Shown: piece after piece, positions 27,792 to 35,721 of the stretch
How the letters are laid out: each line of letters starts with the position of its first letter
Position numbering within the stretch: position 1 is the stretch's first letter
Assembly: GCF_000258515.1 (NCBI RefSeq)
Contig: NZ_AJLF01000002.1
Coordinates: 248,001-312,000 of the forward strand
Origin: Thermococcus zilligii AN1
Lineage (GTDB): Archaea; Methanobacteriota_B; Thermococci; Thermococcales; Thermococcaceae
Direction: 5' to 3'
Length of the DNA stretch: 64,000 bases
Program-made: the position numbers and the translations under genes
Notes under the pieces: generated by a model
What the model saw: only the letters and a program-made list of their open reading frames with translations
What the model was told of the DNA's origin: nothing
The model's database searches: none

Positions 27792-28625
27792 ATGGGGTTC
27801 GACCTGGTGGTGCTCGGTCACGTCTCAATCGACCACATACGCATGCCCGGAAAACCCGAGGTGATACTCCCGGGGGGTGCCGCGGCGGCCGTCGCCACTT
27901 CTGCAGCTCTTGCAGGTGCAAGGGTGGGGCTTGTTACGAAGGTTGGGGAGGACTTTCCGAGGGAGTGGCTTGAAAAGCTGGCCTCAATCCTGGATGTCAG
28001 GGGCGTCCACGTTCTCCCGGGCAAAACGATACACATCTACATGATTTACCACGAGGACGGGAGCGTTGATGCCCCTGTCGAGATGGGGGTGGCGGAGAAA
28101 ATGGGAGAAACCCCGATTCCCGGGGAGTACATGGGGGCAAAATTCTTCCACATAGCCCCGATTCCTCCCGAGGAACAGCTGAAGGCCCTGAGGAGGCTTG
28201 AGGGGAAGAGGATAAGCATCGACTTCAACCCAACTTACATGGAGGACTACCGGAGAAGGACCGACCTCATGAGGGAGATAGTTTCCCGCGTTGACGTTCT
28301 CTTCCCAAACGAGAGGGAGGCTTTGACCATAGCGAAGGCTAAAACTGTTGAAGAGGCCGCGAGGAGGCTCCACGAGTGGGGGGCAAAGCTGGTCGTGATA
28401 AAACGCGGCGGGAGGGGAGTTCTGCTCTACGACGGCGAGTTTAGAGAGTTCGCGGCACTTCCCATAGAGGAGAAGGAGATAATAGACCCAACCGGGGCTG
28501 GAGATGCCTTTGCGGGCGGCTTCCTCGCCCGCTACTCGCGCGGGAAACCTCTTGAGGAGTGCGTAAGACTCGGCCTCGAGAGGGCCAGGGAAGTCCTGAA
28601 AAAGGAGGGGAGCTGGAGCGTTTAG
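27792..28625 (+). CDS. PfkB-family sugar/nucleoside kinase
   Basis: 277-residue kinase. N-terminal VVLGHVSIDHI and PGGAAAAVATSAALAGARVGLVTKVGEDF match PfkB signature 1; DPTGAGDAFAGGFLARY near the C-terminus is signature 2 with the catalytic aspartate. The ribokinase superfamily in Thermococcales includes nucleoside, ribose-1-phosphate and myo-inositol kinases; the substrate cannot be assigned here. GGAGGTGATGGTA precedes the ATG at 27792. Its stop overlaps the convergent membrane-protein gene by 4 bp. Confidence 0.85.
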   Translation: MGFDLVVLGHVSIDHIRMPGKPEVILPGGAAAAVATSAALAGARVGLVTKVGEDFPREWLEKLASILDVRGVHVLPGKTIHIYMIYHEDGSVDAPVEMGVAEKMGETPIPGEYMGAKFFHIAPIPPEEQLKALRRLEGKRISIDFNPTYMEDYRRRTDLMREIVSRVDVLFPNEREALTIAKAKTVEEAARRLHEWGAKLVVIKRGGRGVLLYDGEFREFAALPIEEKEIIDPTGAGDAFAGGFLARYSRGKPLEECVRLGLERAREVLKKEGSWSV

Positions 28626-29038
28626 CTCTCCCCTGCCAGCTTCGTAAAGGCGTAGAGAGCCAGCACTATGCCAACGGCTATCCCGGTTATCTCGAGCCTC
28701 GGGAGGAGGGGAGCTATGGCCCTCATCATCACGTACGCGGGGATGCTCAGGGATGCAGAGAGAACCATAACGGCGTAGTGCTCCAGCGGGGCCCTCTCCC
28801 TGTCCATCTGCCCGAGTTCAACCGCAAGGAGGGCTAAGATGATGACGCTAAGCCCGTAAACACCCCCGACGTTTTTGTAGATTAGAACTGCCCCCACCCC
28901 GATGAGGTACAGCATTCCGAAGAAGTGCCAGTGGATTCCCGTGAGCGCCAGGGGAAGGAGGAGAAGGCTCCAGTTGCTGACCGTGTAGAGCATGTAAACG
29001 GCTGGAATCAGGGGGATGATGGAATAAAGGCGCCTCAT
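28622..29038 (-). CDS. Small integral membrane protein of MoxR/DUF58 operon
   Basis: 138 residues with about five membrane segments, beginning MRRLYSIIPLIPAVYMLYTV. No motif is recognised. It overlaps the DUF58 gene by 4 bp and is the last member of the MoxR operon, so it probably belongs to the same membrane-associated system. Confidence 0.7.
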   Translation of the reverse strand: MRRLYSIIPLIPAVYMLYTVSNWSLLLLPLALTGIHWHFFGMLYLIGVGAVLIYKNVGGVYGLSVIILALLAVELGQMDRERAPLEHYAVMVLSASLSIPAYVMMRAIAPLLPRLEITGIAVGIVLALYAFTKLAGES

Positions 29039-30282
29039 CTCCCCATCACCTCCCCTATCGCTGCTTTGAGGGGCTTTTTGACGTCCCAGTCGATTATTAT
29101 CCCGTGGGCCGCCAGCTTCCTCAGGTGGGCCTTCCTCTTGAGGTCGAGGAGCTTGAGGGCGAGCTCCTCTTCCCTGCTCCCGGGCGTGAAAACGCTGTAG
29201 GGATTGGGGGACACCACGACGACGCGGTAGCCGTAGGCGGCCATGGTCCTCAGGGCTTCCCTGCTCTCTTCCGTTGAGAGTGTCGAGAAGTACACGAGCT
29301 GTGCCCTCGGCGGGAAGCGGGAGCGTATGAGGTGCTCCACCTGGTAGGCTATCATGTTGTTCCTGTCTGGCCTCGCCGTGCTGAGGAAGTCAACGCATTT
29401 GAAGAAGTGCCTCTTGCCGTAGTCGATTCTGACCCACAGGGGGACCGCTTCCGCTAAGAGGAGGCCGAAGCTGGTGCCGTCGTTGAGGGCGTTTAGCATG
29501 AGGGATGCCGCACCCCTGATGAGGTGGTCAAAAACCCCCTCGCTTTTGTATGAGGCATCGACTATGAATATCACGTCGACCTTCCTCTCGCTCTCGTACT
29601 CGTTGGACATGATCTTTCCCATCTTTGCGGTTGCCTTCCAGTTGATTACCTTGATTGGATCGCCGGGCCTGTATTCCCTTATCGCGTGAAACTCCACTCC
29701 CTCTCCCACCCTCGGGGAGGGCAGGGGCCCTGTGGTTACCTTGGTCCCCTTCGTCGAGTAAGGTGTGGGGACGTCCTCTATGATCGGCATCCCTATCAGC
29801 TCGGTGTAGTGCTCTATGAATCGGTCGAGCTTGAAGAAGCCGAAGGGGTCGCGGTAGCTGACCCATACGCCTTTGAACTCGTGGATTCCCCTCCTAACGC
29901 GCACCAGGTATTTTATCTCCTTTTCCTCTCCACTCCCCAGGGAGAGCACGTGCTCTTTGCTACCCTGTATGAGCTCCAGCCCCTCGGGGAGGTCCTCGAT
30001 GACCTTGAGGCTCGGCATCCTGACGCTGGACTTTATCCTCAGGACGATCTCGGCGGTTTCTCCCTCGAGGATCCTGCTGTGGGGGATTCTCCTTTCCACC
30101 TCGATGCTTATCACCGGCCTGAAGAAGAAAAGCGCCACAAAGAAGACCCAGAGGAAGGGGAGTGTGAGGTAAACCAGCTCCCATCTAAGGAAGACAAAGG
30201 AAAGGATCGCTATCGTCCACATGGCCAGAAGAGTTTCCGCCGCCCTCTCGGTGAGCTCGGGTCTCATATCTTCAGCGGTCAC
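29035..30282 (-). CDS. DUF58 protein (VWA-like, MoxR-associated)
   Basis: 415 residues. Two N-terminal membrane segments (LLAMWTIAILSFVFL, VYLTLPFLWVFFVALFFF) are followed by a beta-rich region and the DUF58 motif EFHAIREYRPGDPIKVINWKATAKMGKIMSNEYE at about 195-230. The rest is a VWA-like fold (VDVIFIVDASY). DUF58 proteins are encoded next to MoxR ATPases and are thought to act with them in cell-envelope or metal-insertion chaperoning. The start is GTG 30282, or possibly ATG 30267; it lies 9 bp after moxR. Confidence 0.85.
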   Translation of the reverse strand: MTAEDMRPELTERAAETLLAMWTIAILSFVFLRWELVYLTLPFLWVFFVALFFFRPVISIEVERRIPHSRILEGETAEIVLRIKSSVRMPSLKVIEDLPEGLELIQGSKEHVLSLGSGEEKEIKYLVRVRRGIHEFKGVWVSYRDPFGFFKLDRFIEHYTELIGMPIIEDVPTPYSTKGTKVTTGPLPSPRVGEGVEFHAIREYRPGDPIKVINWKATAKMGKIMSNEYESERKVDVIFIVDASYKSEGVFDHLIRGAASLMLNALNDGTSFGLLLAEAVPLWVRIDYGKRHFFKCVDFLSTARPDRNNMIAYQVEHLIRSRFPPRAQLVYFSTLSTEESREALRTMAAYGYRVVVVSPNPYSVFTPGSREEELALKLLDLKRKAHLRKLAAHGIIIDWDVKKPLKAAIGEVMGR

Positions 30283-30291
30283 GGTGGTCCC

Positions 30292-31245
30292 TCACTCAAA
30301 TTTTGGGACAGGGACTCTGTCGAGGAGCTTTTCCATTATGGACTCCTGGGAGACCCTGGTGTACCAGAGCTCACGCTTGAGGATGAGCCTGTGGCTCAGG
30401 GCGGGGACTGCGACTTTCTTAACGTCGTCTGGAATGACGTAGTCTCTCCCTTCCAAGGCCGCGTAGGCCCTGGAGAGCTTCAGGAGGGCCAGGCTACCCC
30501 TGGGAGAGGCCCCTATCTCGATGTCCTTTTTGTCCTCCCTCGTGGCGGTGATTATGTTGGTTATGTACTCCAGGATGGCATCACTGACGTAGACGTCTTC
30601 GACGGCCCTCTGCATTTCCACGACTTCCTCGGGGCTGGTTACTGGCTTTATGTCAACCTCCTCCCTCTTTCTGGCCATCCTCCTGCGGAGTATTTCCATC
30701 TCCTCTTCCCTCAGCGGATAACCCACCCTGAGCCGAACAAGGAAACGGTCGAGCTGTGCCTCCGGGAGGGGGTAGGTTCCCTCCTGTTCTATCGGGTTCT
30801 GGGTGGCTATGACTATGAAAGGCCTGGGAAGGACGTAGGTGTTGCCCTCTATGGTTACCTGCCCCTCCTGCATCGCCTCGAGCAAAGCCGACTGCGTCTT
30901 CGGCGGGGCGCGGTTTATCTCGTCCGCGAGGAGGACGTTGGTGAAGACCGGCCCCTTCCTGAACTCGAACTCCAGGGTTTTCTGGTTGAAAACGGAAACG
31001 CCAAGTATGTCGCTGGGGAGCAGATCGGGTGTGAACTGGACGCGGGCGAACTGAACCCCCAGGGCCCTGGCAAAGCTCTTGGCCATGAGGGTTTTTGCGA
31101 GGCCCGGCAGATCCTCGAGCAGTATGTGCCCGTCCGCCAGTATTGTGGTCAGCATAAGCCTGAGCACTTCGTCCTTGCCGACTATGGCCTTTTTGACCTC
31201 TTCAAGAATCTGGTTTCCCTTTGAGCTGACTTCCTCCACCTTCAT
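30292..31245 (-). CDS. MoxR-family AAA+ ATPase
   Basis: 317 residues. MoxR features: IVGKDEVLRLMLTTILADGHILLEDLPGLAKTLMAKS (Walker A variant DLPGLAKT), VLLADEINRAPPKTQSALLEAMQE (Walker B), ATQNPIEQEGTYPLPEAQLDRF (sensor 1 and arginine finger) and IGASPRGSLALLKLSRAYA (sensor 2). It would act as a chaperone-like ATPase on DUF58/VWA partners. Its start overlaps the end of the preceding gene by 44 bp, so the two are tightly coupled. Confidence 0.93.
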   Translation of the reverse strand: MKVEEVSSKGNQILEEVKKAIVGKDEVLRLMLTTILADGHILLEDLPGLAKTLMAKSFARALGVQFARVQFTPDLLPSDILGVSVFNQKTLEFEFRKGPVFTNVLLADEINRAPPKTQSALLEAMQEGQVTIEGNTYVLPRPFIVIATQNPIEQEGTYPLPEAQLDRFLVRLRVGYPLREEEMEILRRRMARKREEVDIKPVTSPEEVVEMQRAVEDVYVSDAILEYITNIITATREDKKDIEIGASPRGSLALLKLSRAYAALEGRDYVIPDDVKKVAVPALSHRLILKRELWYTRVSQESIMEKLLDRVPVPKFE

Positions 31246-31675
31246 CTATCTCACCTTCCACTATCCTGAGGGCCCTCTCAAGGCTGTCGAGAAAGTCTCC
31301 CCCCTTCCTCAGTTCCCGGAGGGCCTCATTGGGCTCCGCGTGGAGCCTCTGATAAACTTCCGCCGGGCTGTCTGAGAGGGCCATGTAGATCTCGATTATG
31401 TTCTCCTCTACCAGGCTCCTTGAGATGGCTCCTTTCTGGGCCTTTTTCACCATGTTGAGGGTTCTTTCAAACTCGCTTTTCCTCTTGACCTCCTCTTTGC
31501 CCCTCCTGACCGCGTAGTGGATCTTCAGCTCATAGCTGAAGAGATAAGCCACCGTTATAAGGGATAGGAAGAGCACAGAGACCCAGCGCAGGGTGTATTC
31601 CCCGAGGGCTACGCCCGCTGTGGCCGGAATGATCGCCAGGGCTATGAAGGCCTTGCTAACCCTCACCGAGGTCAC
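31202..31675 (-). CDS. Membrane-anchored helical protein of MoxR operon
   Basis: 157 residues. Two N-terminal membrane segments (AFIALAIIPATAGVAL, WVSVLFLSLITVAYLFSY) and a charged cytoplasmic helical domain (EFERTLNMVKKAQKGAISRSLVEENIIEIYMAL) predicted to be coiled. No named family. It overlaps genes on both sides (20 bp with the DUF4129 gene, 44 bp with moxR), so it is a fixed member of this operon. Confidence 0.72.
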   Translation of the reverse strand: MTSVRVSKAFIALAIIPATAGVALGEYTLRWVSVLFLSLITVAYLFSYELKIHYAVRRGKEEVKRKSEFERTLNMVKKAQKGAISRSLVEENIIEIYMALSDSPAEVYQRLHAEPNEALRELRKGGDFLDSLERALRIVEGEIDEGGGSQLKGKPDS

Positions 31676-32519
31676 CCCTTATCTCTCTGTAGGCTTTCAG
31701 GGCCTCTTCCGCGTCCTCCCAGGTGACCCTTTCCGGGGCATACTTGGCTTTCTCGAAGAGCCTGGTCAGCGCCAGGAACGCTTCCTTCCGGTACTTTGTG
31801 TGTTCAACGTGCTCCCAGTGGGTCCAGCTTTCTTTATATGGAAGACCCAGGTATTCGAGCCAGAGGACGGCGTTTTTGTATATCCCGACTACCGCCTCGC
31901 GGGGGTCGGGGAACATGCCGAGGCCGGTATCTTCGAGCTTCCTGTCGAAGGCCTCCGCCTTCTCCCTTATCCTCTTCTTTGCCCTTCTTTTCATGACCTC
32001 TCTGTAGTATCCAATGGCAAACACCGCGGGCATAACTATGAGGGCTATCCCGGCCGCGTAGCCTATCCAGACTGTGTTGTTCCAGGCTGTGCTGTGTGCC
32101 CATCCCCCTCCGGTTGTGCTGTTGCCAATGGGGACGTTGGAAGGCCGGGGTATGCCCACATTTCCGGTACCTTCTGGGGTGTCGGTGGTTCGGTTCATGA
32201 AGGGGGCTGGAGAGCTTTTGCTTATGAAGTAGATAGCCAGCAGGGCGAGCATGATTACCAGGGCGCTCCGCACGAGGTGGGAAAAAACGTTCTCCCTGTA
32301 GAGATCCTTTCTCTTGAGCTTGATGTCCTCCCAGCTCAGGAGGAGCAGTATTATGACGACGATTGACATCACAACTGCCAGGGAAAGGAGAAGGGACCAA
32401 ACCGCCGGCCCGGACTCGCTCGTTTTGGAGTCGCTTGATCTTGCGGTGTGATTAAAGGTAAGCGTCATCAGGGTTAAAATGATCGCCATGATTGTCAGTA
32501 CCCTTGCCCTCGTGGACAT
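31656..32519 (-). CDS. DUF4129-type membrane protein
   Basis: 287 residues. A signal-like N-terminal segment (RVLTIMAIILTLMTLTF), two further membrane segments, a Ser/Thr/Gly-rich extracellular stretch (about 115-150) and another membrane segment lead to a cytoplasmic C-terminal domain, AVVGIYKNAVLWLEYLGLPYKESWTHWEH...DAEEALKAYREI, which fits DUF4129. Such domains accompany MoxR, DUF58 and transglutaminase-like proteins in envelope processing. It is the first gene of the operon; no transglutaminase gene is present here. Confidence 0.78.
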   Translation of the reverse strand: MSTRARVLTIMAIILTLMTLTFNHTARSSDSKTSESGPAVWSLLLSLAVVMSIVVIILLLLSWEDIKLKRKDLYRENVFSHLVRSALVIMLALLAIYFISKSSPAPFMNRTTDTPEGTGNVGIPRPSNVPIGNSTTGGGWAHSTAWNNTVWIGYAAGIALIVMPAVFAIGYYREVMKRRAKKRIREKAEAFDRKLEDTGLGMFPDPREAVVGIYKNAVLWLEYLGLPYKESWTHWEHVEHTKYRKEAFLALTRLFEKAKYAPERVTWEDAEEALKAYREIRGDLGEG

Positions 32520-32622
32520 TTTAATCGATTGCCGTATGAGTCCAGCCTTAAAAATTTACTGGCAGGTAAATGAAAACCGGCAACGTTAAAATACGAAAGG
32601 TGATCTCGAGCTGGTGATGGTC

Positions 32623-33117
32623 ATGGAGAGAGTGCCGAGGCTTTACGTTGAATCCAGGCCAGGGGACTGTCTGAGGGATTCAATTGCCGTGGAGGATTGC
32701 GTCGTGATCCAGGGCAATGTTGAGGTGTGGCTTGGAAAGGGGGAGAGACTGCCGGAGTTTGTAGACGCTGATAAAGCCACTCTCCTGAAAAAGGAGGTCT
32801 ACGACCGCTTTTACCTCTACGTTGACCGGCTGGAGCAGAAAATGGTTGTTGACGCCATCATGGTTCTCCCCGACGGAAGGACGAGGATATACCTTAAGAA
32901 GGGCGATAGGCTCATGCTTCTTCCGGTAGAGGGGTTCACGAAGACGCTGATAGCCAACGTCGGCAACAGGGTCAGGACGGGGGACGCTTTTGCCGCAGTG
33001 ACGACCAGGAAGGGGGAGGTGCACTACCTCAAGCCGCCCAAAACTGGAACCGTTGTCTTCATAGACGAGATAACTCACAGGCCCCACTACGTTTACTACC
33101 TTCTCCCCGAGGAGTGA
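32623..33117 (+). CDS. DUF2118 protein (biotinyl/lipoyl-like fold)
   Basis: About 164 residues. The C-terminal half (GNRVRTGDAFAAVTTRKGEVHYLKPPKTGTVVFID) has the look of a biotinyl/lipoyl hairpin domain, but the usual modified lysine motif MKM is missing. The whole fits the archaeal family DUF2118. GGTGATGGTC precedes the ATG at 32623. Function unknown. Confidence 0.78.
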   Translation: MERVPRLYVESRPGDCLRDSIAVEDCVVIQGNVEVWLGKGERLPEFVDADKATLLKKEVYDRFYLYVDRLEQKMVVDAIMVLPDGRTRIYLKKGDRLMLLPVEGFTKTLIANVGNRVRTGDAFAAVTTRKGEVHYLKPPKTGTVVFIDEITHRPHYVYYLLPEE

Positions 33118-33128
33118 CTTTTTTTCTT
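33117..33128 (+). terminator. T-run terminator after DUF2118 gene
   Basis: A run of seven to nine T residues directly follows the stop codon, a typical archaeal intrinsic terminator. Confidence 0.5.
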
Positions 33129-33215
33129 TCACCGTGACCGGCTTGCCGTGGGCACCAAAAGCGTTATAAGGGTGCCGGTCTAAGGGGTATGAAAGCAATT
33201 TTGGGGTTGAAGAAA

Positions 33216-33689
33216 ATGAAAGTCGAAGTTGGAGATTTTGTTCTGTTCCACTACATCGGGAGATACGAAAACGGCGAGGTTTTTGATACCAGCTACCGCG
33301 ACATCGCTGAGGAGAACGGTATCCTCGTTGAGGAAAGGGAATACGGCCCCTTGGGAGTCACAGTTGGTGCCGGTGAACTCATCCCCGGCGTTGAGGAAGC
33401 TTTGATCGGTATGGAAGTAGGGGAGAAGAAGGAAGTTGTCGTGCCACCTGAGAAGGGCTATGGCATGCCAGAGGAAGAGCTCATCGTCCCCGTTCCCATC
33501 GAGCAGTTCATCTCCGCGGGCATAGAGCCGATGGAGGGCATGTACGTCATGACCGATGCCGGTATGGCCCGGATAATCTCAGTTGAGGAGGACACCGTTA
33601 CCCTTGACTTCAACCATCCCCTCGCCGGAAAGGTCACGGTTTTTGAGATAGAGGTCGTAGATATTAAAAAGAAGGCCGAAATGGCCTGA
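33216..33689 (+). CDS. FKBP/SlyD-type peptidyl-prolyl cis-trans isomerase
   Basis: 157 residues. FKBP core VGDFVLFHYIGRYENGEVFDTSY and GELIPGVEEALIGMEVGEKKEVVVPPEKGYG, interrupted by a SlyD-like insert-in-flap domain (about 75-120), and ending NHPLAGKVTVFEIEVVDI. It speeds prolyl isomerisation and has chaperone activity. ATG 33216 is preferred over 33189 because the protein then starts MKVEVGDFV as homologues do. A T-rich stretch follows the stop. Confidence 0.93.
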   Translation: MKVEVGDFVLFHYIGRYENGEVFDTSYRDIAEENGILVEEREYGPLGVTVGAGELIPGVEEALIGMEVGEKKEVVVPPEKGYGMPEEELIVPVPIEQFISAGIEPMEGMYVMTDAGMARIISVEEDTVTLDFNHPLAGKVTVFEIEVVDIKKKAEMA

Positions 33690-33705
33690 TCTCTTTTCTT
33701 TAGAA

Positions 33706-34617
33706 TCAAACGTTGAAGAACTTCATTCCCTGGAAAACCGCAGTTCCCATTATGGCCAGAAGTATGCTGTACTTTATCCCAGCCGAGAACTTGCTCTCCC
33801 TGATAACCCCTATTCCGAGGCCTGAGACTATAGCCTGTATGATAACGAAGCCAAGCAGGATATTGATTACTGTCGGTATGTCCGCGGCGGCCGGCCCCTG
33901 TATCATCTCCTTCATTATCTTCCCCACGATCCCCAGGATGGCTGGCCCCACGAAGCCGCTTGTGATGATAAAGAACATCATCTGCATTCCTGTTGAAGCC
34001 TTTCTCTCCTTCCTTATCCTGAGTATCTCCCTGACGTCATTGGCAACGTAAACCAGGACGTCGCTCATCGGGGCACCTCTCTCCAGTGCCTCGGTTATTA
34101 TCATGAGTGAGCGGTATATAACTGGGGACCTTCTGTTCCTTATGGCCATAGCTCTCAGGGCTTCAACTGTCGAGCGACCCCTGCCTATCTCGCTTACCAC
34201 CCTCTTGAATTCTTCCGTCAGGGCTCCGAATTTTGCTGTCGCGAGGTCTTCTAAGGCCTCTGAGAAGGAGATACCAGCCCTCAGCGAGCTTGCCAGGTAA
34301 AAGAAGGCATCGGGCAGGTTCTTTTCCATATCCTCTATTTTCTTGGAGATCCTCCAGTAGGGGTACAGAAAGGCCATTCCAAGGAATACCGTAACGAGAA
34401 CAGCGACCCCGTATTTGACCGGGGCCACGATCATTGTGGCCGTTCCGAGGATCACTGCCACGAGGACGGACACCAGGAGGTACTCCATCGCCAGGAACTC
34501 TATTCCCGCGGAGTATATGAATATCTCGTACCTCTTGACCCACTTTTTTGGAAGTATCCTCTCGAGAATCTTCGTCAGCAGGATTCCCAATCCCTGCGAC
34601 CTCTGTCTCTGTGCCAC
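33706..34617 (-). CDS. Type II secretion/pilus membrane protein (TadC/FlaJ-like)
   Basis: About 303 residues with the T2SF domain: LPDAFFYLASSLRAGISFSEALEDLATAKFGALTEEFKRVVSEIGRGRSTVEALRAMA and RGAPMSDVLVYVANDVREI. Membrane segments lie near residues 45-90 and in the last 110 residues. It forms the inner-membrane platform of a type IV pilus-like machine together with the second T2SF protein and the KlbA ATPase. The GTG start at 34617 has GAGGGGGG upstream; the open frame overlaps the preceding gene. Confidence 0.88.
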   Translation of the reverse strand: MAQRQRSQGLGILLTKILERILPKKWVKRYEIFIYSAGIEFLAMEYLLVSVLVAVILGTATMIVAPVKYGVAVLVTVFLGMAFLYPYWRISKKIEDMEKNLPDAFFYLASSLRAGISFSEALEDLATAKFGALTEEFKRVVSEIGRGRSTVEALRAMAIRNRRSPVIYRSLMIITEALERGAPMSDVLVYVANDVREILRIRKERKASTGMQMMFFIITSGFVGPAILGIVGKIMKEMIQGPAAADIPTVINILLGFVIIQAIVSGLGIGVIRESKFSAGIKYSILLAIMGTAVFQGMKFFNV

Positions 34618-34630
34618 TGTAGTTCCCCCC

Positions 34631-35707
34631 TCACCTCGGCTCACTGCGCTTTATCATCATAACTATTATCAGGGATAGCATGGGGAAGGCGAACAGGAGA
34701 AGGACTGCCAGTGCTCCGGGGGAGATAGCTGTCCCGCCACCTCCGCCGGCGGCACTGAAAGCTGAGCCCGCTAGAACGGCCACCACGAACATCGTTGGCA
34801 TCACTATCGTCATGAACATGTATATAAACGCTATACCGTTGACCTTCTGGACGTACTCCACCAGCTTCATCCTGTACTCAAAGGCGAAATCCTCGGCCAT
34901 CTTATATAGAATCTCCGCCAGGTTTCCGCCAAACTTTATGGCCCTGAGTATCTGCTTTACTACCCTGCTTACGTTCTCCGACCCCATCTTCTCCTCGAAC
35001 TTTCCTAGGGCATCCTCAAACGAGGCCCCTGTCCTCATGTCCCTGACCATGAGCTCAAACTCTTCGGATGCAGGTCCGTAGTCGGCCTTTGCCACCGAAA
35101 CGAGGGCCTCGGAAATACCAACGCCCGCATTCAGTAGGGACGCCAGGTGCCTGAGAACGTAGGGGAGTGCCTTCTCGACCTCTGCTACTCTCCTTCTCCA
35201 CACTATCCTCGGGTAGTTCCTCATGTAGAGAAAGCCACCTATAAACCCTAAGAGGGACATAAGGGCCGAAGTGAAAAGATCCATCTCAAGGAGCAGGGCA
35301 AAAGCAAAGGATAGTACTCCGACCATTATCGAAGTTATTATCATGAGGGCAACGTACTTCTCCTTGGACATCCTTATGTTGGCCCTGTACAGGTCGTAGT
35401 CAAGGCCTTTTATGGACTGGGTGATCGACTGAACTGGCCCCTTAAACCTCTTCAGAAAGGCCTCGGCAAGCCTTTCTCCAAAGGGAGTTTTGAGCTCTTC
35501 CTTTCTCAGTTCGATTATACTCTCTATTTCCTCTTCCCGTTTACTCTCCCGACTTTCCTCTGTTTCCTTCTGGAGTTCTCTGAGGATCTTCAGCCTCTCC
35601 TGAATGGTTCCCGCCTTGGGTAGTCGTCTAACGGGCTTCTCCGTCACTTCTATTGTGGTCGCTCCCAGTCTTTCAAGGAAGTTGAGGAACGATTCGATGA
35701 TCCCCAT
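34631..35707 (-). CDS. Type II secretion/pilus membrane protein (TadB/TadC-like)
   Basis: 358 residues. A charged N-terminal cytoplasmic region (about 1-90) is followed by membrane segments and the T2SF domain VEKALPYVLRHLASLLNAGVGISEALVSVAKADYGPASEEFELMVRDMRTGASFEDALGKF. The C-terminus is membrane-embedded with a glycine-rich loop (SAAGGGGGTA). It pairs with the downstream T2SF protein as the platform. GGTGATGAGCG precedes the ATG. Confidence 0.88.
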   Translation of the reverse strand: MGIIESFLNFLERLGATTIEVTEKPVRRLPKAGTIQERLKILRELQKETEESRESKREEEIESIIELRKEELKTPFGERLAEAFLKRFKGPVQSITQSIKGLDYDLYRANIRMSKEKYVALMIITSIMVGVLSFAFALLLEMDLFTSALMSLLGFIGGFLYMRNYPRIVWRRRVAEVEKALPYVLRHLASLLNAGVGISEALVSVAKADYGPASEEFELMVRDMRTGASFEDALGKFEEKMGSENVSRVVKQILRAIKFGGNLAEILYKMAEDFAFEYRMKLVEYVQKVNGIAFIYMFMTIVMPTMFVVAVLAGSAFSAAGGGGGTAISPGALAVLLLFAFPMLSLIIVMMIKRSEPR

Positions 35708-35721
35708 CGCTCATCACCAAC

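Noticed and set aside
29686-31224. 512-residue open frame on the plus strand opposite the DUF58 and MoxR genes
   Set aside because: It is antisense to two strongly conserved proteins; its length comes from the mirrored codon bias of a GC-rich gene. No family motif.
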